This document shows positions 50,081 to 64,000 of a DNA stretch of 64,000 bases, in pieces. Made by a program: the position numbers and the translations under genes. The notes beneath the pieces were generated by a model. That model saw nothing but the letters and a program-made list of their open reading frames with translations, had not been told where the DNA came from and made no database searches. The DNA is from Dysidea avara. Taxonomy: Eukaryota > Porifera > Demospongiae > Dictyoceratida > Dysideidae. The stretch is from contig NC_089274.1 in NCBI RefSeq assembly GCF_963678975.1, positions 6,684,001-6,748,000 on the forward strand, given 5' to 3'. The first letter of the stretch is position 1. Each line of letters starts with the position of its first letter.

Positions 50081-53000
50081 TTACAGCAAAGGTTCTGATC
50101 CATTCCAATCTATGCATGCATCCTTCCAGCTACAGAAAATCATTAAAAGTTTAGTAAGCACTGCAGAGAATATTTGTTACATGTTTGAAAAATAAAGAGG
50201 TACGCACTAAACCACTAACCAGGTCCTAATACACAGCTCCAATGGTGACACAAGGTCGTCAGCTTCATTTACGATTTCTGAGTGCTGAGTAGTATCTGTA
50301 TGTGTATATAATAAAGTGCGAATAAACTTACATATAGCAAGCAAATGATTTACCAATAGTTAATCTTATCTCTTCATCTTGTTCACCCAATCCATTAAAA
50401 TACAGCAAGTCAAAGTGAGCGGGTTGCCTGTACCAAGTCATATTCATTCATGTATAACATACAGCATATCACCAGTAACATCAATCACACAGTTATGAGG
50501 TGTTGGGGCCATAGACAGCTATAGAGACCTGCCATGAGGATCTCAGTTCATGGAGTTTGTGTATGAATTTGGTATTAGAGTTGTACCAATTACTTATCCA
50601 ATATAATTATTATTTGCTCTGACAGTTAACTGATACCTAATCATAAGGCTCTACAAATTATTCTTGTAAAGTGGTTGTGACATGGCACAAGTCAAGATCA
50701 CGCAGCTAATCAGACAAGGGTTCAAACTGCTTGTAGCAGTAATGCAGCAGAATAGGCTAATAATCTGCTGGTTACAGCCCATTACAAACAATTTCTGATT
50801 ATGGTAAAATTATTATGAGCCTCTACTGATTTTATCGATTCTAAACTTTGCATTGATCTGTACCTGATAAAGAAATCTTTACTGGAGTTAAAAAGAACAC
50901 TAAAGTGACTCTCACTACACACAACCCATATTGGGTATCTTGGCTGCTTGTAGTTAACACCTACCTGTAAAAATAGAACATTACATACAAAGTCACATGA
51001 AACAGGTTGACATTCCACATCTACTACAGCTCAGGGTTTTCAAACCACAAGGGTAACTTTTGGCCACACAAGTACAAATATGGTGGGATAGCTTATAATC
51101 ATGCACTTGAACTAACCTCACTGTGATTAGTACCATTTTCTTAATATGACAAAAACGCAAAAAGGTCAATACATTTGGAGGCGAGCTTATGCTTGTTAAA
51201 GCAACGTCACTATGCAGTATATACAAAATAACACATCATTTACAAACTATGCTATATGTATACATATTGAGCATTTGGAAGAAAGCATGCAAGGACAAAG
51301 TGAAGGAGGCCTAGTACCACTGAGCTGAATACATGAAGATGATATGTAAGTAACAATGTAAATTCATCCCATTTGTTGTTATATCCCTCTGGCTTGCTAC
51401 CTGATAAATATTAATCTAGTCCAGCACTGTACACTCGTATAAGTGTGCAACATAGTCTCTACACATGCATGGATGGACTTACAGTACAACTCTTATAGTA
51501 TTCAAATAGGCTAAGAAAGCCAATTTCACTCTGGCAGTCTAAACCCTTGAGCTGCATCTGTATACACAAACAAACATGACAAACATTTCAAATAATAATT
51601 ATACTAACACTGTCGTTGCCAGTCCCTAGAGTGATCACTCCATCATGAGTGTTAGAGACAGCTTTGCCAATCAAAAACAAATTCACCAGATCCTGTAGGA
51701 GATAATGGGACCATTAATCATGGCAAAGGGAGGTCTTAGGTGTGTACAAACTCACTAACTTGTGTACAATAACTGTGGTGGCCTATCAGTTTGTTGGTAG
51801 GTTCATCCATTTCATTAACAATGCTGTGATGGAATGTGTGCAGTGACCAACTTGTCTGTTTTAAGGTTTCATTGTTTGACAACATTGGCTAAATGTTGTC
51901 AGACAATCACATAAACAAAACAAACCACCAGCATTCAGAGAATGCTGCCATATAAACAAAGGACAATCACATATATGGAAAGGAAAAAACAAAGAACTGA
52001 ACACCCACCTCCTCTGGTTATGTAAATCAACTTACACACAGAGTATCTGGTTAAGCTACATTTGAAGGTACAACACAGACATGCTAAATCTCACCATCGT
52101 ATTCCCTTTGTCAATATCACTGATGTCAGCAGGAGAATACAGCCAGAATGACCTGTGAACTAATACAAAGTTATGACTAAAAGAAAAGGTTAATGAATAA
52201 TCACTGGTAATTGTAACTATAAGCGGACATACAGGAAGTGATAGATCACATATACCTACTGATACCATAATCATTTAATTGTGATCTTAATGTGTCAAGG
52301 GTGATTGATAAAGGTAAAATTGTGATATAAGGTCAAGGGCAACTTATACGGTCATTAAACTTACAAAGGGCAGGCTTGCTTGAAGAAGGCCTTTTAACTC
52401 GGAAACGTTTCTTCTTTCGTGAAGTACCAACTGCATAAAATTACACACCATAACTGTATTACTGGTAAATAATATATACACACCTCATCTAATGTATCTC
52501 CAGTTAGCCCAGATGAACTTTTGATGTCAGGTCTAGGTGAAGTGTCAACACAAATATGAACATAAATATTACAAAAGTAACAATTAAAAGTCTCAAATTC
52601 TCATAGACACTTACAGTGCTAAGTTAACACAATCATGTGATCTAGCCTTCCACAGTACATCAACCATAGCATTGATCAGTGCACCATTTTTATCAGCCCT
52701 GTGAGTTCAGTGTATACATATAATTTTTTGTTTAAAATTTATACAACAGGAAAAATAGCCACAGAGCAACACAGAACAAATTTAAGTCAAATTGTGATTT
52801 ACAAATTTATGTCTTTATTCAATGCTTTACAGTACACAAAATTACAACAGTTTGCAGAGTACCATTACTACATTATTTGCATATGAACAGATTAATAGTG
52901 TGCTGAAGGTCCACCAGTATACTGAAAATTTGGCACATTAGGTGCTTTACTAGGTAAGACTGTATTGTCATAGATAAGAATATGTACAAGGGTTATATTC

Positions 53001-56000
53001 ATGCATTATAGTTGAGGAAATATTTTTTATTTGGTGCTTAATCAGTCTGGAGGTATAGTAACTCAGCTCCAGTAATATGCTCAGCTGTCATCTCATTGGG
53101 TAAACATTTAGGTGTTTTTTTGGGTCTTCTGACATTAATTCGTAAACAGGACAATGAAAACAGACATCCTACTTTTAAAATTTGTTTATGTATACTTTGC
53201 ATTTCCTTTCTTTGAAAAATTACAAATGTGTTTGTGGTATTTACATTCTTGCAGATTGTACAGGTGTAGTTGAATGTGTGATAAGGATTATGTTGATTTA
53301 GAATATCGATGTAAAATTCCAAAACTTTAGTTTCCAAGTTTAAGTATTGCTATACATATATACAGAATGTTTATCACCTTTCTGTGAGCTGTCTACTATT
53401 AATCAGTAGCAGTGTTAATAAATTGCTCTAAATAACAGTACTTACTACCTACAATGTATAGGTGGTAGGTACATACATTGAAGAAGTAGTTCCTTCAAAC
53501 ATCAAGTGCTTCAGAACGAAGGCCTGTACTGTTGCTAGTACTCCACAGGGACCTCCCTACAAGTGTTTCAATTAAACATAATCAAGTACGCATACTAGAA
53601 TTATGTTTATGCTAATATTATGCTTATATGGATTTATGCATAATGCAGTGGAACCTGTCTAAGCCAGTCGCCTTTGGCCAACTTTTTAGAGAATAGGTTC
53701 TTCACTTAAGTTGGGCTTTATAAAAGGTGGCTGCTAATTAAGGCAGGTTTCACTTCATATCATTGCGTACCTTATGCTGGACTAAACCATATTCTAAGCC
53801 CGGTACTGAAGAAAAGACAAAGTTTTGCCTGATCCATTCGTCATTGAAAGTCCCCTTTGATGACCCAAACAGCAGCTTTCTTAGCTGCTTTACTGTTTCC
53901 TTTGAGATCAACTTTCCTTCTGATGATGTCAATAATTCCCGTGAAAGTCCCAAAGACGCTGTAAACATGCAAACATCTTGGAAATGCACATCATTGAGGA
54001 AGTAAACAATGATAACAATAGAAAAGAATGATACACAGGAAATGCAAAGGTGTTATCAATGGAAATGGTGTAGTCCCGTTCATACCCGTGGTCACAGTCG
54101 AGAGGTGCTGAATATCATCATCATCAACATCTTCCAATGATAATTCCATGCCGGCACGCTACAGAAAATGTGTATGTTTATAACACCATCGTACTTAATA
54201 AGTTTTAATCACTGTATAAACATTAGAGTTTAGTTTTGCATCAGAGTCTAAGAATGCAATAAAGATTATAAGGTGCTAAGTGTTCTGTCAACTTATAGTC
54301 TACTAATGCATGGTCCAAAGCTGTAAGATGGTGCATAGCAAGCGCTGTATACATATGTGACCAATTTTTTTTAAATCCTTGATCTACACACATACCACTG
54401 AACTTGACTTTTCACCATGAATGAATAGCCACATCAATACACTAACCAATACACTGCCACTGATCAGCTAGAACACACAACTAGAAGCATTGGACAGTTG
54501 CCTAGACGTATTTCTTTTACTTCGAGTGGCATAGGTAGTCTAGTCTTTAGAGCCTAGAATTTAGGTTGGAGACTCCATATGACCTGCTCAGCCATTTTCT
54601 ACTGAAATAGCAATTGCCCACCCACCACCCATGGTGATGTGCCTGTGCTACAGATACTGCCATGAAAAAAAGGTGTCAGTAGCTAGCTTGCTATGGGTCA
54701 AAGACTATGGTTGGCTACATTCACGTGAAATTTCAAACTCATAGCCTTTGATCTTGCTAAGCTATACTGGATTTATAAATTAACAATCTACTAATGTGTG
54801 TATATACATCAATAATTCTCCCCAAACTAGATCACACATATAAAGCAAAGAAAATAGAACTAGCATTGCACAATGGGAAATAGCATATAATACTCCTTCA
54901 GTGTTTTTATCACACTTTTTACCTCAAGCATTGTGATTTAACAAAGCAGTTTTCCCTCAAACTTACCCACTACATGACTAATGCTTTGTTGGCAAGGATA
55001 AATTATTTGCGCAATTAGTTACATCAGTTTTATTCTTAATCATCAATAAGAAGGTTAATTTTCTAAAGTCTCTTATATGCTAAACACCCTAATTCTAGTA
55101 TTATATTTACTATGGAGCAGATGGCAGTGTTATGGATGCATGCATTCTGCAATGATCAAGGGATTATGAATAATCATTTTACATTTACTTGTGTTTGCTC
55201 ACTGTGTGTTTAGTGTAGTGTATGTGTGTGCAGGCACATGTGTGTGTAGTGTGTATTGAATTTGATAATTAATTCCATCTGGTACAAAGCAGAAATACAT
55301 CACCATGAGATGGTGGTCATTGCTCAATTCAAGTCAAGTCTATGTGTGTGTACGTGCGAATGCACATGTATGTATGTTCTTCTAATACTGTCTACCACCT
55401 TGAACCCTAGCTTAAAAGCACACTATGGCTACAAATGAGCTGTTGTTTTGTGGAGACCATGCCCCTTCCTTTGAACTGTATTTAGATTTTTTTCTGAGCT
55501 ACATACGTACCAACCCTATACTCTTGATATTTTCATCTGTGAAATAACTAGTCAAGTAGAAGTGGTCTAACTAAGATGCACAATTTTACAAACAACTATA
55601 TTGACTGTCTAAAGCACTATTTGTAGGTTTGTTATTCACTTTCAGCCATGATACACACATGCACTCCTAACATGTTTACACAGCATGCCTCACTTGTTGA
55701 ACAACTGTGTTTACTACACTGTGGCTATGAACACCTGCTGACTCGACATCCTCCCTATTTTGTTCACCAAATGTCAAAACAGGTTCACTAGTTGCTGGAA
55801 TGCTTGTTGTTGTCTTCACAGGAGAATGTGGAGTTGTTGTTCCATACCTGTCCTTTATCTTGTGGGAAACACGTAACGGTTTAGTTTTCTTGTTCTTACT
55901 GCCAGTAACAATAACTGGCTGTGCTGTATGAGTTACCATCACATCTCTGGATCTGCTAATATGACGGGCTGAAGTTGTAGCTAATGCCTTGCTAGAATTA

Positions 56001-58770
56001 GTTGCTGGAGATTTCTCTAAAGGTTGATAACTATCATGTATTGTTTGGTCAGATATAGATTCAGTAGCCACTGGTTTATCAGTGTCTTCTTGTAACAAGC
56101 TATCGTAAACAGCACCTAAACTTGGTACGTGACTTGTGGTGGTGGATGTTAAGTGGATTAGTTTATTATCAACCAAAGTCTGATTAGTAGTTAAACCAGA
56201 TTTAATAGTGGTCTCTTCTTCCTGGGTTGGAGTTTCATTAAGCGATGATCTCTCAACTGAAACTACATTCACTTCGCTTGTGGTATTTTTCCCCCTCTCC
56301 ACAAAATACCTTACAATCACCTCAATGATGGTTTTGAAGGGAGATGAGTGATCCTAAACAAACAATAAAGTTCATTAATTTCACTGTTTCAATACCACTA
56401 ATTACAAGGAGCTGCTGTTTCATATAAAAAGTTGTATAAGTGTGAAATTCAATTTGAGGACTTCCCAAAAAGTTGTAAATATGAAATCAGTTCTTCTTTC
56501 GATAATGTAAATCATCTCATTACACACTATATACACAGGTGGCACACACCTTATTCTTCTTCATTAAATGCTCCAAATGTATTTCTTTACATAGTACTGT
56601 TCTGCTGCTGATGCTACAAATCAAAACAAAGGTCACATGTATATGCTTTTGCATACTTGACATGTAGTTTACATGGCCTATGTATTTCAACTTCGCTTAT
56701 ACACAAAGTATGGTGTGGCACAGTATATTCTAATACCCTATGCAATAACTACACATTGTCAGACACAACGAAGAAATTACATGCTTTTCTGTGTAGTTTT
56801 AAATGCACAGAGAGGTGTGGCTTGGAGAGAAATTACTCATAATATTGTGGTGCTCAAATGTATCAACCTGTCTTGTAAACAAGATTTTGATATGTTGTTT
56901 ACCATGTGTTTTTCTAAAAGTTGTAACTATGTAGTCAGTGATATGGGTCTGATAGTTATACTAACATAACAAAAAATGTGACAAACATGCATAGAGTATC
57001 ATATCACTTATTTGTGGGCTATTTTTTTAACTGAACTACATACTTGTACACGTAATGTAAACGTACAGAAACTGCCTAACTGTAGCTAGCTATAACTATT
57101 TATTTTTCACATGTGTAAACTTTGTAAATCACTTAAAACAACTTTCAAGATATACAAAACTTGTTTATTTTGTCAGTGTCTACTTCTCAATAAGTAAACT
57201 TGTACTTTTAATAGTATTTTTGGATTACACTAAAAGTGTGGATATGCAGACTATGCAGTAATGTACCGTCAGTGATACAAATACGGCAGGCAGTTATTGT
57301 AACCAATACAGAAAAGCACAACAAATAAAAGCATACAAGTGTATTCAAATAGTATACACATAGGTAGACGGCTTCTTTCAACATCTATACATTATCAACA
57401 TCTTACCTTTCTGCAGTCCTAGGGCACTCGGCATCCATGCTAGCTAAGGTAGCTTTCAGGCCCTATAAAATTATAGTGATATTACATGGTAATGTATTAC
57501 ACACACTATCTGTGGCTCTATCTAGATCATTTTAGACAAGACAGGTTCCAAAATATAAGAACCTAATGCATCCATTAGGCCACATACACTTAATAATTAG
57601 CTCAACCCCACCTGCATCACTGTTAACAATGATTGTACTATTGTTGGCTGATTAAAAAGCTAGCAAAGGTGCATTCTTGGTCAGGTGAGCTATGTACTAT
57701 CTAGCTAGCATATAAAATAATCCACCTACCCACATCAGTATTTTGGACGAGAAACTAATAATTAAATTTGTGGTCTAACTATGTACCTATCAATTTCATT
57801 CCCCACCAGGTGAGACACCGGTAGACAGTAGGGATTTGTTTGTGTTGGCGTAGAGAATTTAGCCTCACAACCAGATCATTTTTGTGCATAAATTTGTGGG
57901 TGTATGTGTGGGGGAGTAGGATGGGGAAAAGGGTCTGGTGTATCTCCAGATTGATCAAATCGTGCAGTTACGACAACTTACAAGGACAGGTTCATGCACA
58001 GACAGTACAGCCCACACAAGCTTGTACACGTGACAGGAGTCAACTGACAACCGTGGTGTGGAATAGTTAGTCTGGCACAGCTGACCCTTTTATAGGCACC
58101 TATAGGCACCCCAAATAAAAGGTCTCAGTGTTCTGTCTGACATTCAACTTGCATCTAGGAATGCTCACACTGACAACCACAATAAGATCACAAATATTGG
58201 AGAATCTTCACAAGTGATGCCTTGTGATTTCAATGACTAACTTTCTATGGGTGATCGATGTTTAGGCTGTGTGGAGCTTACATTTCAACCCTGTAGTCCT
58301 AGTTACATACTTGCACCATTCAGCAACCATGTAGTTAATTGGCGATACTGTGATTTGATTGGACACACCAGTTTTTAATAATGTTGGCATAAGTCCTTAA
58401 TGCTAGACAGACCAGACCCACTTAGAAGCGTCTAAAAAAGGCTGCGCCAGACTGGGGAATTGGTAGGGGATTAGACAACCTCTATGCCTCAGAAGTGGGA
58501 CTATTGCTTTTGCAAAATGTCAAACCTATGCCCCACATAGCCCGTACTGGGTGAAAAGGGCTAACACTGATATAGGTGCACACTGCAAGCTAGTGAATAG
58601 CAGTTTACTGGTCTGCAATCCTGCAACTGGTACAATTCTTATTAAAGCACACCAAAATCGTACTTATGCATCTTAGTAAAGAACATAGAAGTACTAATGT
58701 GACGCAGTCTGACCTTCCTGTTCAGAAATTCCCTGACTAGAGCCAGAGACAGTTGTTCCACCGTCGTCAT
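50081..58770 (-). CDS. MINDY4: MINDY4 (FAM188B-type) ubiquitin carboxyl-terminal hydrolase, gene F (complete)
   Basis: Eighteen exons: 58770-58714, 57462-57407, 56613-56550, 56353-55694, 54158-54086, 53958-53771, 53556-53477, 52698-52615, 52532-52484, 52430-52365, 52159-52095, 51823-51760, 51692-51609, 51557-51483, 50964-50864, 50427-50354, 50295-50220 and 50129-50081. They total 1965 nt, giving 654 aa, somewhat shorter than the vertebrate protein. The N-terminus ([26 protein letters not shown]) matches the MINDY4 N-terminal helix region. A long Ser/Thr-rich, probably disordered exon follows (about residues 60-279). The catalytic domain starts near residue 320: [24 protein letters not shown] (nucleophile Cys about 370, codon 53547-53545), [40 protein letters not shown] (His about 575), [16 protein letters not shown], ending DWNGSEPLL. 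The known family activity is hydrolysis of K48-linked ubiquitin chains in cytosol or nucleus. The start shares a 97-bp gap with gene G. Confidence 0.92.
53645..53757. mobile_element. MITE with CAGTGGAACCTG-type ends beside a gene F exon
   Basis: It starts GCAGTGGAACCTGTCTAAGC and ends as the complement of TGAAGTGAAACCTGCCTTAA. It stops only about 13 bp before the exon boundary at 53771, next to the splice donor of that exon. Confidence 0.65.
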
Positions 58771-58867
58771 TAATACTGCAGCCTATATGTTTACACTATT
58801 TACATAATTACTGGAGGGTATTTCCCCGGATTGATATTCAAAGTTGCTCAAGTTCTATTTCAGAGAG
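58771..58867. promoter_or_regulatory. Short divergent intergenic region between MINDY4 (F) and gene G
   Basis: The presumed start codons of F (minus, ATG at 58770) and G (plus, ATG at 58868) are 97 bp apart. I see no clear TATA box. A divergent, shared promoter is inferred from the spacing. Caution: just before the G ATG the sequence TTCTATTTCAG at 58853-58863 looks like a splice acceptor, so G may have a non-coding first exon further upstream, which would then overlap F on the other strand. Confidence 0.45.
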
Positions 58868-63164
<4,297 letters not shown>

Positions 63165-64000
63165 CATTTTTACCTGTTATTGTGTGCTGTGTTTAATTGT
63201 TTTTATTTGAATTGTGTTTGTTGTTGTATACATATTAAGTAAATGAATACCAAACTCTATGTTAACCAACATGTCGGCTTTAAACATGCATAATAATATT
63301 ATAATAATGGACTCACATAATTTTTTGAACACTTTTTTTAACCACTAAGTGATTAGCCATAAAATATGAGCAGTATCATTTTGTATACCACGCGCACACT
63401 CTCTTGTATTGCATATTACAGGCTCATACATGTAGCTAATTGTAGCTAGTCTAGTTTGAGTGGTCTATTAATGGTATTATAGTAACTCTTGTGTATACTC
63501 TGTAAATAATTAGTGATGCAATGATTAATTGGTAAATAATCAGAAATCAGTTTATCAGCCAAATTTCTGCAATATTGGTATCAGTATAATTATTAGCAGA
63601 TTATTCAGCTGACTAATTTTACTGACGCTTATGCTAGTTTTCATAAAACTAAAATGGTAGTTTTACAAAATACGTGTGAAATTTTGGTAAACATAAACAT
63701 TGGATCAGCAATCGATTATATTAATCAGCAAAATCTCTTATTGGTGCATATGCGCATCACTACTATAAAATGTAGTTTTTTCACAATTATGTGCAGTGCT
63801 TGTAGTACTATCTATGGGCAAATTATTCTCAACAGTAAACTACACTGAGGCTGTATGTCAATAATGTGCAAAATGGTATTGTTTTCATTCTAAAGCACTT
63901 CTGTGTTTAAATCTGGCTATATAAAGGCAAAAAGACAAAAATTCACCATGAATGGATGATAAGCTAAATTCCCTGTATGGTATCCTCCTACTCATACACT
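63165..64000 (+). other. Downstream of gene G
   Basis: Probable 3' UTR of gene G at the start, then AT-rich sequence with the MITE at 63511-63762. No further gene seen. Confidence 0.5.
63511..63762. mobile_element. Probable hAT-like MITE (TAGTGATGC ends)
   Basis: Ends TAGTGATGCAATGATTAA and the complement of TAGTGATGCGCATATGC. The interior is AT-rich with repeats such as ATAATCAG. No clear target duplication was found. Confidence 0.5.

Overview
The window is eukaryotic: about two-thirds A+T, genes split by GT–AG introns, long (CA)n microsatellites and many short terminal-inverted-repeat transposons. The proteins (TRAF family, MINDY4) are metazoan. The diverged, multi-copy TRAF set and the LINE and SINE types fit an early-branching marine invertebrate, most likely a sponge; the species is an inference, not something the sequence proves. 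I see no bacterial genes, CRISPR array, rRNA or functional tRNA, and no LTR or retrovirus-like element.

Six genes lie head-to-tail on the minus strand. Four are TRAF-type RING E3 ligase genes: A (56-2493, runs off the left edge), B (7394-14053), C (22822-24474) and D (46291-48119). Two are MINDY4 (FAM188B-type) deubiquitinase genes: E (26592-39642) and F (50081-58770). A seventh gene, G (58868-63164, plus strand), encodes an unrecognised three-pass membrane protein. Its putative ATG is 97 bp from the ATG of F, so the two may share a divergent promoter. I rebuilt exons by hand from splice sites and paralogue alignment. Coding lengths of B, C, D, F and G are multiples of three (479, 462, 424, 654 and 211 aa).

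The order in transcription direction is MINDY4-F, TRAF-D, MINDY4-E, TRAF-C, TRAF-B, TRAF-A. C and D resemble each other in exon sizes and N-terminal sequence more than they resemble A or B, and 21170-21580 is similar to 41360-41700. This points to a tandem duplication of a TRAF+MINDY4 block, roughly 21.1-41.1 kb and 41.1-58.8 kb, with a junction near a 160-bp (CA)n tract. Copy E has no recognisable first exon and has a one-base frameshift, but its catalytic domain is open. Copy D has an exon fusion that removed TRAF zinc fingers. The last exons of B, C and D are nearly identical over the MATH domain while the coiled coils have diverged, which suggests gene conversion.

Functionally, the locus joins a ubiquitin writer family (RING TRAFs that signal from TNF/IL-1/Toll-type receptors) with a ubiquitin eraser family (MINDY, known for K48-chain cleavage). 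The linkage is seen; a functional link is inference.

Intergenic space and introns are filled with non-autonomous DNA transposons. Several are hAT-like with 8-bp target-site duplications I could read exactly; others have 5-bp, 3-bp (Harbinger-like), 9-bp (MULE-like foldback) or TA duplications. There are also tRNA-derived SINEs and two LINE reverse-transcriptase 3' tails. A short motif (TACTCTAATAGARCAGTCA) recurs in several otherwise different elements and clusters at 15.8-21.1 kb.
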